Part shown: positions 50,434 through 60,400 of the stretch, one piece after another | How positions within the stretch are numbered: the first letter of the stretch is position 1 | Layout of the letters: each line of letters opens with the position of its first letter | Origin: Alphaproteobacteria bacterium | Lineage (GTDB): Bacteria > Pseudomonadota > Alphaproteobacteria > Rs-D84 | NCBI GenBank assembly: GCA_017409215.1 | Contig: JAFQTD010000023.1 | Coordinates: 1 to 64,000, forward strand | DNA: 64,000 nt | Reading direction: 5' to 3' | The notes under the pieces: generated by a model | What the model saw: the letters and a program-made list of their open reading frames with translations, nothing else | What the model was told of the DNA's origin: nothing | The model's database searches: none | Translations under genes and position numbers: made by a program

Positions 50434-51512
50434 TCGGAATACAAATCCCACAGTTCTTCAAAGTGAATGCTGTATTCTTTGTTCGGCTGCTCAAAGAACA
50501 GACAGTTTTCACTATTGGACTGGGTTGCGGCCTTGGTCCAGTTATAGGAACCAGTCACAATCGTTTTGCCATCAAATATGGCGTATTTGTTGTGCATAAT
50601 TTTATGCTTTTTATGAATCACCACCGGAATACCGGCAGCAGCCAATTCTTCATCTAGCGAATACTTATTTGATGACATCAGACGGTCAGTGATGACACGC
50701 ACTTTTGCCCCACGTTTCTTTGCAGCCAAAATGGCATCAACGATTTTGCGGTTGGTAATAGAATAAACGGCGATGTCAATTTTCTTGGCTTTGTTAATCT
50801 CGGCTACAATGTTGTTTTCACAATCAGGACCAGGGGTAAAATAGATACGAATCCAGTCCTTTGCCTTAATCTCTTGCAATTCAACCGGTGTCTCAACCGG
50901 CTGTGTTTCCTCAACTTCATAGGATTTATTCCACAACCTAGACCAGAACGATGGCTTGTCGTCATTTACTTTTTTTTTGCTGCCAGTTGCAGCAAGACCA
51001 CCATCAAACCGTTTCAAGAATTCGGCACGTTTGTCAGAATCTTTGGCCAGCAAGATAACATAAATCTCGGTATCGCTGACTTTGCCAATGACCAACAAAT
51101 CACCTTCGGTCATTATCTCGGTCACATCATTGGTCGGATAATACAGGGCATAAATCGGCTTCTTGGACTTTTTATTGATGAAATAATACCAGGTCGCTTT
51201 ATCAACCACCGAAACAACATTATTGTCAGAAATACGCATATAGTTGGTCTTGAAACGAACCTTGCGACTTTCATCTTTTACTTCACCAAGAATATCAATC
51301 AGCTTACGCACACCCAAGAACTCATGCCGGTCATGAACCATAGTTTCAGACTTGGTCAGGTTTTTAATTGCAACGGATTTGAATTCAGGAACTTTCTTCT
51401 CGCTATCAAAGACAACCTCAAAAGCAGAGTGATAGCTGGCTGCATGAACAACCGAACTATGGCCACAGAATATGCAGACCAAGACGGATAAAATCAGCAG
51501 GAATTTCTTCAT
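50430..51512 (-). CDS. Exported PLD-family nuclease with extra N-terminal domain
   Basis: Protein of 360 aa; the start at 51512 gives signal peptide MKKFLLILSVLVCIFCGHSSVVHAA. Residues about 25-200 form an unassigned domain. The C-terminal 140 residues are a single PLD domain with HNKYAIFDGKTIVTGSYNW (HxKx4D). That domain is closely similar to the whole chromosomal protein at 18674-19198, so one probably derived from the other. It follows the EcoRI-type methyltransferase gene by 14 nt. Export argues against a classic restriction role; DNA degradation or phospholipid cleavage outside the cytoplasm is more likely. Confidence 0.82.
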   Translation of the reverse strand: MKKFLLILSVLVCIFCGHSSVVHAASYHSAFEVVFDSEKKVPEFKSVAIKNLTKSETMVHDRHEFLGVRKLIDILGEVKDESRKVRFKTNYMRISDNNVVSVVDKATWYYFINKKSKKPIYALYYPTNDVTEIMTEGDLLVIGKVSDTEIYVILLAKDSDKRAEFLKRFDGGLAATGSKKKVNDDKPSFWSRLWNKSYEVEETQPVETPVELQEIKAKDWIRIYFTPGPDCENNIVAEINKAKKIDIAVYSITNRKIVDAILAAKKRGAKVRVITDRLMSSNKYSLDEELAAAGIPVVIHKKHKIMHNKYAIFDGKTIVTGSYNWTKAATQSNSENCLFFEQPNKEYSIHFEELWDLYSD

Positions 51513-51526
51513 AGCAAGATTATGAA

Positions 51527-52387
51527 TCAAGCAGCAAAGACTGTCAAGTTATCATTATCATTGGCAATAACTGATGCCGATTTCTTGCGTATAAAAATGC
51601 GTGCATACAGGCGTTGACCATTTATGGTGCAACGGTCCCGATTGTCGGTCAATTCTTCGTCCAGCCCCATTAAAACAAACTGTGCAGGGTTATAACAACC
51701 CATGAATGTAATAGGCACACCAATCAACCCATCATAGTCCATCGGAATATCCTTGATACGGCCAACATTTATTGCATCGATGTTGTCATATTTTGGATAG
51801 CAAGACTCATTACCGAAATACTGCTTGGACAATACCAGACCATTTTTGTCAGGTGTTTGCAGGTTCGTAAACCAGCATACCGCAACCACCGCCTTTGGCA
51901 CACCATCAACCACCTTATAGGTCTTGTCCGGTTCAACCACCGGAACATCAAACAACAACGGCCCAAAGGATTTGTATCCCAAACGAACCTGACCAGACAT
52001 AAACAAAGGAAAAAAATCCTTATACGAAACGGCGTTCTGATTACCCAGGATCAGGAACTGCTTGCCAGACTCAATCAACTGGGCCACATATTGCCGGAAC
52101 AAAGAAAAAGGCGGATTGGTAACAACCACATCCGCCTGCTGCAACATAGCAACTGATTCCGGACTTCGAAAGTCAATGCCACCCAGACCACCAGAGCAGA
52201 TGACATCACGAATAATCCCCTGGGATTTCAGGTTCAAGAAATAACGCACAAAATTGCTGCACTCAGTATCACAATTACAGTATATGACCTTATTCCTAAA
52301 CTGATCCAGGTAATGGTCACATTCGGCAGCGATATCTTGATACTGGGTATAGAATTCATCGTTTTTAGTGTTTTTGGCACGCTGCAT
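51527..52387 (-). CDS. EcoRI-type adenine-specific DNA methyltransferase
   Basis: N6-adenine methyltransferase of 286 aa. DEFYTQYQDIAAECDHYLDQFRNKVIYCNCD, then NFVRYFLNLKSQGI and the catalytic DVVVTNPPFSLFRQYVAQL (NPPF) are those of the M.EcoRI family. AAGGAG supports the start at 52387; an in-frame ATG at 52408 after GAGG is also possible. No EcoRI-like endonuclease is adjacent. The leader carries two minus-strand terminators, so transcription may be attenuated. Confidence 0.87.
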   Translation of the reverse strand: MQRAKNTKNDEFYTQYQDIAAECDHYLDQFRNKVIYCNCDTECSNFVRYFLNLKSQGIIRDVICSGGLGGIDFRSPESVAMLQQADVVVTNPPFSLFRQYVAQLIESGKQFLILGNQNAVSYKDFFPLFMSGQVRLGYKSFGPLLFDVPVVEPDKTYKVVDGVPKAVVAVCWFTNLQTPDKNGLVLSKQYFGNESCYPKYDNIDAINVGRIKDIPMDYDGLIGVPITFMGCYNPAQFVLMGLDEELTDNRDRCTINGQRLYARIFIRKKSASVIANDNDNLTVFAA

Positions 52388-52423
52388 GCCAGCTCTCCTT
52401 CCAGACATATAAACCTCGCATAG

Positions 52424-52479
52424 AAAAAGCCCCAGCACAAAGCCAGGGCAGAATAAAAAAAGACGGCTTAAAACCGTCC
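52424..52479 (-). terminator. Two tandem terminators in the leader of the EcoRI-type methyltransferase gene
   Basis: On the minus strand GACGG/CCGTC (52479-52463) followed by T7, then a GCCC/GGGC hairpin (52450-52429) followed by TTTTT. They lie 15-70 nt before the start codons, with no minus-strand gene upstream, so they would act on the methyltransferase's own transcript. Confidence 0.65.
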
Positions 52480-52632
52480 GCTTGATGGCAAACATTATAA
52501 CACAAAACGAACAAAAAATCAATCAAAAATCCAAATGTGGGCAGTGGTAAATGAAGTCGGTCCTCTGTAAGCCACAGCCAGATCGGGGTTGGAGAATTTT
52601 TTGCCTAAAAACAATAAAATCAAGCGATTTTT

Positions 52633-52661
52633 TTGGAAAAAGCTAAAAATTATGGTAAAAT
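52633..52661 (+). promoter_or_regulatory. Probable BREX operon promoter
   Basis: TTGGAA (52633-52638), 17-bp spacer, TAAAAT (52656-52661), about 65 nt before the brxA start. Confidence 0.55.
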
Positions 52662-52725
52662 ATATTAAATCCACTTGCACGGATCCGGAACGGGTGGTAT
52701 AAGTGTTCAAAAGAATAGGAAAAAA

Positions 52726-53325
52726 ATGAAAAAAGTCGGGAAAAAGTACACGGCCGATATGACGGCTGGGTCATTGCTAACATACGAAACCAGAATAATT
52801 GCTGGCTTGTTGGTCGAGGGGAATGACTTCAAGCAAATCCGACAATTGGTTGAAAAGCAGAACGTTTTGCAGAAACGCAGCATAGAGGCAGCAAAAAGGA
52901 TGTTCTCGCTGATTAAAAACCGCCTGGATGACTTTGATGCCGAATTTTACAAGATGATTTATTATGCAGATGCCGATACAGCCAAACAAGCAATCCTGGT
53001 TGCAACAATCAGCAATAGTTTAATAATGGAAGAGTTCATGTTGTCCACGATCAGGGAAAAGTATCTAACAGGCGACAGGCAACTGACTAAAGCAGCATGG
53101 AATAGATTTGTTGATAACTCACGGCTGGGGAATCCAGACTTTCCAAAGTGGTCTGAACAAACATTTTATAAAATTGGTGACTGTATTTATCGTTCATTGA
53201 ACGAGGCGGGTTTCTTGTCCGAAGAGAATGAATTGCAGGCGGTATATGTGTCCAGAGAGTTGAAAGTGTATTTGGAAAACAAAAAAGAATATCAGCTGTT
53301 GAAATGTTTGGAGGTTTCGTTATGA
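52726..53325 (+). CDS. brxA: BREX protein BrxA (DUF1819)
   Basis: First gene of a type I BREX phage-defence operon; 199 aa. YTADMTAGSLLTYETRIIAGLL near the start and AAKRMFSLIKNRLDDF, then LTKAAWNRFVDNSRLGNPDFPKWSEQT, are typical of DUF1819/BrxA, a small DNA-binding protein. The start at 52726 is preferred after AATAGGA; an in-frame TTG lies further upstream. Overlaps brxB by 4 nt. Confidence 0.9.
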   Translation: MKKVGKKYTADMTAGSLLTYETRIIAGLLVEGNDFKQIRQLVEKQNVLQKRSIEAAKRMFSLIKNRLDDFDAEFYKMIYYADADTAKQAILVATISNSLIMEEFMLSTIREKYLTGDRQLTKAAWNRFVDNSRLGNPDFPKWSEQTFYKIGDCIYRSLNEAGFLSEENELQAVYVSRELKVYLENKKEYQLLKCLEVSL

Positions 53326-53900
53326 GTCATGACATTGATTTCGCCTTTCAGCAAATGTTGCAGCGAGTAAGCAAAGCTGATTTTTTTTCGCAGACGGGTC
53401 GTGGAAACGACTTGGCTTTTTACATATATGATTATGCCCCAAGCGCAGAACTGAAAGTGCGTGAACATACAACAAAGTTCATTGAGGCCATCAATAGCCG
53501 TTTGGGACGAACTGCGCTAGAGGTTGATGTCCTGAACTTGATGGTTGAAACACTGCGGAATTATGGTTTCCTGGAAAGAGCATACGATATGCAAAAACAG
53601 ATGTCACAGGAAGATTTTTTTAATGAACTTAACGGTGTGCTTGGTCCAGACAGAATTGCAGAATACATACAAGAGAAAGTAAGACAGGCAGAAAAAAAGC
53701 CAGACATGGTAATTATAACAGGAATAGGTAAATCATACCCAATAGCCAGGGCGCATGGGATACTGAATAATCTTCATTCCAGACTGGACGAGATGCCAGT
53801 GATACTTTTTTATCCTGGCACCTATGACAAGGCATCATTAAGCCTGTTCAACGAATTCAAAGAAAATAATTATTATCGGGCATTCAAAATGCTGGATTAA
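53322..53900 (+). CDS. brxB: BREX protein BrxB (DUF1788)
   Basis: Protein of 192 aa; the start at 53322 follows GGAGG and overlaps the brxA stop. DUF1788 blocks: DLAFYIYDYAPSAELKVREHTTKF, VLNLMVETLRNYGFLERAYDMQKQMSQEDFF, KPDMVIITGIGKSYPIARAHGILNNL and DEMPVILFYPGTYDKASLSLF. BrxB is essential for BREX function but has no known enzymatic activity. Confidence 0.92.
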   Translation: MSHDIDFAFQQMLQRVSKADFFSQTGRGNDLAFYIYDYAPSAELKVREHTTKFIEAINSRLGRTALEVDVLNLMVETLRNYGFLERAYDMQKQMSQEDFFNELNGVLGPDRIAEYIQEKVRQAEKKPDMVIITGIGKSYPIARAHGILNNLHSRLDEMPVILFYPGTYDKASLSLFNEFKENNYYRAFKMLD

Positions 53901-53915
53901 CCAAAGAGAACCAAA

Positions 53916-56900
53916 ATGAAAATACAGAATATATTCGAAAGAGATGTAACAAGAAATATCAACGGCGTTATCAAAGCGGATCAAACGGATGAAGTAAGTC
54001 GCTGGGTTGAACTTGATGAATATGTCGTAACAAAAGAAATCCAAGATTGTTTGGATGTGTTTTTTAATGGTTATAACAACACAGCAAACAAAGATTGCTG
54101 CGGCGTATGGATTCGTGGTTTCTTTGGTAGCGGTAAATCGCATTTGATTAAGATTTTATCATATCTGTTTGAGAACAAGCCTGTGACCAAGGACAACCAG
54201 ACAAAGACACCTTTGCAGTTCTTTTCTGAAAAGATCGAAGATGGCCTGTTAATGGGGGAAATTACCAAGGCTGTCCAGAATACAGACACAGATGTTATTT
54301 TGTTTAATATTGACACGGTAGCAAATCAGTTTGGCAATACAATGCTCTCAGCATTCCAGAGTGTGTTTGACGAAAAAATGGGATTTTGTAAGAAATACGC
54401 ATATGTTGCCGATATAGAACGTTTCCTGTCCGTGCAAGGAAAATTTGATAATTTTGTCCAGAATCTGAAGTTGGCTGGACTGGATTGGTTCGAAATTAGA
54501 GATAGGGGTATTGAATGGTATTCCAAGGAAATTGATGCTGCGCTGGGCGCAACTTTAGGAATATCAGCTGAAGAGGCAAACAAGATCAGAGCAGAACGTA
54601 AAAGCAATTATGCTCTGTCTGTAGAAAGTTTTGTTGATGGGGTTGAACAATACCTGAAATCCAATCCAAAGAAACGCATTGTTTTCTTTGTTGATGAAAT
54701 AAGTCAGTTTATAGGTACAGACAACTCAAAGATGCTGAACTTGCAGTCAATTGCTGAGGGGCTGGCATCACGCTGCAAAGGTCGTGCATGGTTGGTTGTA
54801 ACTGCGCAAGCAGCAATAGATTCCGTTTTTCAAGATGGCAAGGGTGTAGAGTTCTCCAAGATTGTTGCACGTTTTGGCATTAAAATATCTTTGTCGTCAT
54901 CAAATGTAGATGAGGTAATTCGTCAAAGATTGTTGAAGAAGGTTCCAGATGCGATAGCGGAGTTATCAGCAGTTTATGATAACAAGGGTATCACAATCAG
55001 CAATCAAACAATATTTTCAGACATTGCAAAGACATACAGTTCCGTTTCCTCAAAGGAAGACTTTGTAGCGTGTTATCCGTTCCTGCCATATCAGTTCTCA
55101 CTGGTACAGAAGATATTTGAGGGGATTTCGAAACGAGCAATTGGTGGACTGTATCTATCAAATGGCGCAAGATCGTTGCTGGATTCATTCCAGAAAGCTG
55201 TTCATTCGGTTAAAGATGAGCAGTGCGATACAGCATTGGTCCCATTGCATACATTCTATGCGCCGATCAGCGAATTCCTGAATACCAAGATTATTGCGAC
55301 AATCAGACAATCCGAAGAAAATGCTGTATTAACTGATTTTGACCGCAATTTATTAAAGACATTGTTGCTGATCCGTGTTGTAGATGATATGCCAGGAACA
55401 ATAGATAACTTGAACATCCTGACTATATCTGAAATTGACGTAGACAAACTGGCACAGAGGGATATGATTGACAAAAGTCTGGCCAGATTAGAGGGGCAGA
55501 ACCTGATTAACCATAATGGCGATAAATACTATTTCCTGACTGACGAGGAACAGGATGTGGCCAAAGAAATACAACGTCAAAGTGTATCAAATACGGAATT
55601 AGACAAATATATCGGCGAAACCATATTGGCTAATCTGTATTCGGACAATAATAGATTCCGCTACAAGCCAAACGGCAAGCACTTTGCGTTTGATCTGAAG
55701 TACAATGACCAATTGATCAAATGCAACAACACAGAGGATTTGCACGTAACAATTGTTCCTGCATCGGCAGGATATGATACAAGTAAATGTGTGCTGGCAT
55801 CGTCTGTGTGTGATTGCGGTTTATTGATTTGCTATAAAGACGATGAACGTCTGATGAAAGAGATAAGAAAGTATCTGCAGGTCAAGAAATACCTGACAGC
55901 AAATAATTCAAGTTCCGTACAGGCAGACCGCAAGCAGATATATTCAACGTATCAAACAGAAAATGCAGAACGTGGATCAAATATTAACAGCACCTTGAAA
56001 GAATTGGTAGTAAATGCAGACTATTATGTGTCCGGGAACGTTGCAGACGTATCCGGCAACATGGCCAGACAAGTACTGGAAGATGCATTGGAAAAGGTTG
56101 TTGATGCAAACTACCACAAGTTGAAATTGCTGGAACGTCTGTCGATGAATGCTGATGAAGAAATTGTTGGGCTATTGCGTGACGACAGTGCGCTGGGCTA
56201 TGGAGTAAATGCAGCAAACACTAATGCAGAGGCCAGAAAAGAAGTCGAAACATATTTGGCATTACAGCAACAACGTTCCGGACAGGTTGTTCTGAAAGAA
56301 TTGATTGAAAGATTTGGCACATGTCCATATGGTTGGCCAGAAAGCGAAGTCTTGCTGATCCTATCTCGTTTATATGCGATGGGCCAAATCAACTTTGTTG
56401 CCCAAGGGAATGTTTTGGCACCAGATGCAATCATTTCGTATATGTCTGGTCCACGCAAATGGAATGAAGTAACGATCGCCACAAAGACACAAATTGGTGA
56501 TACTGCGCTGCAGAAAGCAAAAAATCTGTTACGAAACCTGTTTGGCACTTCGGTTGTCGCAGACCAAGATGAGGTATTCAAGGCTGCAAAAAAGGAATTT
56601 GCAGCCCGTATGAAACAGATGGACCAAATTCGTGGTATTATAAGCAGCCACAAAAACAGCCAGAACAATTGGCCTGGAACAGATATAATCGACACTTACT
56701 ATCCAGAAATCGCAGCGATAATGCAGGTTACAGATCCGGCAGTATTTATTAACAAAATAATAGATTCCGAGGATATGTTAAAGCAGTTCATCGATAAATA
56801 CGAGGATGTTAGTGGATTCTATATCAACAATACTACGGCATGGTCAAAGCTTGAAACGGCATTGAATGAATACAAGACAAACCGTTCATACTTTGGTACG

Positions 56901-57437
56901 GATGCGTTGTTGATGATAGACGAACTGGGGGCCATTCTGAAAGACCCGAACCCATACTCAAAGGTAAGTACTGCAAACAAACTGTCCGAACAGATTGCTG
57001 CCCTGCAACAGAATGTGCTTAAAGAGTACAGAGATAAGGCCATTGCACAGGTTGATGCATTCATTGAACAAGTTCATCAGGACTTGAAAAACAATGGTGT
57101 AAATAATGAAAAAGACCTTTCAAACAAGTGTCTGCAGCCATTGCAACAACTGCGTTCCAGAATTGCGGATGAAAACAACATCCTAAGCCTGGAAAATGAA
57201 TACAAACAGCGTGCCACCAACTGTCGTGAAGATGCGCTGGATGCGATTACAGAATTCCAGACGGCACAGAACCAGAAAGTAATAGCAAGTCGTTCAAAGA
57301 CGGTGTTCGTTCAGAACCACATGCAGGCAGATGTGCCATACCTGAAAACCAAGGAAGATGTGAAGAAATTCATAGAATCATTGGAAAAAGAAATGAACGC
57401 AATAATTGATCAAGACAACTATGTAGTAATCAAATAA
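53916..57437 (+). CDS. brxC: BREX ATPase BrxC
   Basis: Large AAA-type ATPase of 1173 aa. The N-terminus IQNIFERDVTRNINGVIKADQ is characteristic. Walker A is GFFGSGKSHL (68-77) and a Walker B-like segment RIVFFVDEISQFIG lies near residue 255. The C-terminal half has long helical coiled-coil-like regions. BrxC probably drives assembly or movement of the BREX complex on DNA. Full length, no interruption seen; 8 nt before pglX. Confidence 0.93.
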   Translation: MKIQNIFERDVTRNINGVIKADQTDEVSRWVELDEYVVTKEIQDCLDVFFNGYNNTANKDCCGVWIRGFFGSGKSHLIKILSYLFENKPVTKDNQTKTPLQFFSEKIEDGLLMGEITKAVQNTDTDVILFNIDTVANQFGNTMLSAFQSVFDEKMGFCKKYAYVADIERFLSVQGKFDNFVQNLKLAGLDWFEIRDRGIEWYSKEIDAALGATLGISAEEANKIRAERKSNYALSVESFVDGVEQYLKSNPKKRIVFFVDEISQFIGTDNSKMLNLQSIAEGLASRCKGRAWLVVTAQAAIDSVFQDGKGVEFSKIVARFGIKISLSSSNVDEVIRQRLLKKVPDAIAELSAVYDNKGITISNQTIFSDIAKTYSSVSSKEDFVACYPFLPYQFSLVQKIFEGISKRAIGGLYLSNGARSLLDSFQKAVHSVKDEQCDTALVPLHTFYAPISEFLNTKIIATIRQSEENAVLTDFDRNLLKTLLLIRVVDDMPGTIDNLNILTISEIDVDKLAQRDMIDKSLARLEGQNLINHNGDKYYFLTDEEQDVAKEIQRQSVSNTELDKYIGETILANLYSDNNRFRYKPNGKHFAFDLKYNDQLIKCNNTEDLHVTIVPASAGYDTSKCVLASSVCDCGLLICYKDDERLMKEIRKYLQVKKYLTANNSSSVQADRKQIYSTYQTENAERGSNINSTLKELVVNADYYVSGNVADVSGNMARQVLEDALEKVVDANYHKLKLLERLSMNADEEIVGLLRDDSALGYGVNAANTNAEARKEVETYLALQQQRSGQVVLKELIERFGTCPYGWPESEVLLILSRLYAMGQINFVAQGNVLAPDAIISYMSGPRKWNEVTIATKTQIGDTALQKAKNLLRNLFGTSVVADQDEVFKAAKKEFAARMKQMDQIRGIISSHKNSQNNWPGTDIIDTYYPEIAAIMQVTDPAVFINKIIDSEDMLKQFIDKYEDVSGFYINNTTAWSKLETALNEYKTNRSYFGTDALLMIDELGAILKDPNPYSKVSTANKLSEQIAALQQNVLKEYRDKAIAQVDAFIEQVHQDLKNNGVNNEKDLSNKCLQPLQQLRSRIADENNILSLENEYKQRATNCREDALDAITEFQTAQNQKVIASRSKTVFVQNHMQADVPYLKTKEDVKKFIESLEKEMNAIIDQDNYVVIK

Positions 57438-57444
57438 CAAAACG

Positions 57445-60400
57445 GTGACCACCATGAATACAAATCAGTTGAAAACATATGCAGCACAAGCCAGAAAGGA
57501 CTTTATGGCTGCAGTTGCAGCAAAGGCAGCAAGATACGGAATTATGCCGGATCAGAACCTGCCGTGTCAGGAAAGTGGTGACTATTTGTTGATTGGTGGC
57601 AATGCATACCCACGTAGCATCAAACCTGCGTACCAGGGTGTGCTGTCAAAGATTGAAAAAATCGGCTATGCCGAGGCAATAAACGAGATTGCATACACAT
57701 GGTTCAATCGCATGATTGCGTTGCGTTATATGGAATTACATGGAATGTTGTCACATGGTTACCAGATTATTGGGAATCCAGACCGACCAGAAATAATGCA
57801 AAATGCGGCAACACTGGACATGCCAGGGCTGGATCGGAACAAGGTAACGGACATGTTGCTGGATGGAACCAAGGACGAGCAGCTGTATGCATATTTGTTG
57901 CAGGTTCAGTTAAACGAACTGAACAAAGTAATTCCAGGATTGTTCGAGAAAATAGACGACCCGACAAACCTGTTAATGCCGGATGGCCTTATCATGGCGG
58001 ACAGTATCCGTGCCAAGATGGCAGAGCTGGACCCAAGTAACTTTGACCAGATAGAAGTAATTGGGTGGCTGTATCAGTTCTACATTGCCGAACAGAAAGA
58101 CATCCTGATGGATGCCGGCAAGGCATACAAGAAAGAAGAAATTCCAGCAGTTACACAGTTGTTCACCCCGAATTGGATTGTAAAATACATGATTCAAAAT
58201 TCACTGGGTGCAAAATGGCTTGAAACATATCCAGATTCCCCATTGAAATCCAAAATGGAGTTTTACATTGAACCTGCAAAACAAACGACCGATGTGCAGG
58301 CAGAACTGGATAGAGTAAAAGACAAATCAATTGATCCAGAAACACTGACAGTGATTGACCCTGCGTGCGGTTCAGGACATATTTTGGTAGAGGCCTATGA
58401 TTTGCTACGTGACATATACCTGGAACGTGGTTATGCATTGCGTGATATTCCAGAATTGATACTGAAGAACAACCTGTATGGAATAGACATAGACAAACGT
58501 GCAGCACAATTAGCAACATTTGCATTGTCTATGAAAGCGGCACAGGATAACCCAAGATTGTTGGGTAAAACAATACCAGTAAATATTATTGATATTGTAG
58601 AAAGTAACGGTTTAGATGCGGATGCGATTGCAAACACGCTGTCAACACGTGATGTATCAGCAGAAACGATCAAGTCATTGATGGACAACTTCGAGAATGC
58701 ACAGACGTATGGCAGTTTGATAAAAATCAAGCATGAATTAACCGGAAAATTAGACGACATATCTGAACTGCTTGACAAGGCAGAAACCACTGGCGATATG
58801 TTGAAAAGAGAATACGCATCACAACTTAAACCCTTTGTAAAGCAAGCGACTTATTTGGCGAAGAAATATGACGTGGTAGTTGCCAATCCGCCATACATGG
58901 GGTCAAAGGGACAAAATGCTTTATTAAAAGCATTCCTTGCAGAGAATTATAATGATGTTAAGGCAGATCTTTTCGCAGCGTTTATAGACCAGAATTTATT
59001 CTTAACAAAATCAAATGGAAAGCTGGGATTTATGACTCCATTCGTGTGGATGTTTATTGCATCATACGAAACATTAAGAACGAAGATTATTGAACAGTAT
59101 GATCTTAGTACTTTAATACAGCTTGAATATTCGGGATTTGATGGTGCAACAGTTCCCATTTGCACATTCACTGTGTCAAAACAGCATGTTGAGAATAAAA
59201 CCAATTGTTTCATAAGGTTATCAGATTTCAAAGGTGCATCAAATCAGGCCCCAAAGACTCTTGAGGCAATCCAAAACAGAAATTGTGGCTGGTTTTATGA
59301 AACGCAGCCAACCAAATTTGAAAAAATTCCTGGTACTCCTATAGCCTATTGGATTGGTGAAAATATAAGAGAATCATTTTCAAAATTCTCCCGATTGGGA
59401 GAAATTGCAGAACCAAGACAGGGAATGGCTACATCAGACAATAATAGATTCCTAAGATTGTGGTTCGAGGTTTCTGCTAATAATGTTTTATATGATTGTC
59501 CTAATGCCGAAAAAGCCCGAACATCGGGGAAGCGGTGGTTCCCTTACAATAAGGGGGGGGATTTTAGAAAATGGTACGGGAATCAGGAGTATCTAGTTAA
59601 TTGGGAAAACGATGGGAAAGAAATTAGGAATTTTACTGATCAAAGTGGTAGATTATTATCTCGACCTCAAAATACGCAGTATTTTTTCAGGCCATCTATT
59701 ACCTGGTCTTTTGTTAGCTCAGCGTACTTTGGGGTAAGATATTCTCCGCAAGGTTTTTGTTTTGATGTGGGAGGATCAAGTGTGTTCCCCGATGAAAATC
59801 AAATATTCAAAATTACAAGTCTATTGTGCTCAAAGTTATCATTCAGATTTTTAACGATTTGTAATCCAACACTTAATTTCCAGGTTGGAAATGTTGCAAG
59901 TATTCCTTATGCAGAGCCGTCCTCAACGGCTGAGCAAATAGGTAAAACACTTATCGGCCTGTCTCGTGTAGATTGGAACTCTTACGAAACATCATGGAAT
60001 TTTGAAAGATTACCGATGTTGATGGACGCTTTCCGCAAAGATACGGTCGCTGCATCATATGCAGCATGGCGTGAACAGAACGCAGCGGACATCGCCGAAA
60101 CAAAACGATTAGAAGAAGAAAACAACCGTCTGTTTATTGATGCATATGGTTTGCAGGATGAAATCACACCGGATGTGCCAATCGAACAAATCACACTGAC
60201 AGTGAACCCAAGATACAGATACAAGGCGGATGCGACAGATGCAGAGCTGGAAGAACGGTTCAAGGCCGACAGTATCAAAGAACTGATATCATACATCATC
60301 GGATGCTATATGGGGCGGTATTCATTGGATCAGATTGGATTGGTTTATGCTAATGCGAACAACGATGGATTTGATCACAGCAAATATCAAACTATACCGG

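Noticed and set aside
50430-52387. PLD nuclease plus methyltransferase as a BfiI-type restriction-modification system
   Set aside because: The nuclease has a signal peptide and only one recognisable catalytic domain with no DNA-recognition domain like that of BfiI.
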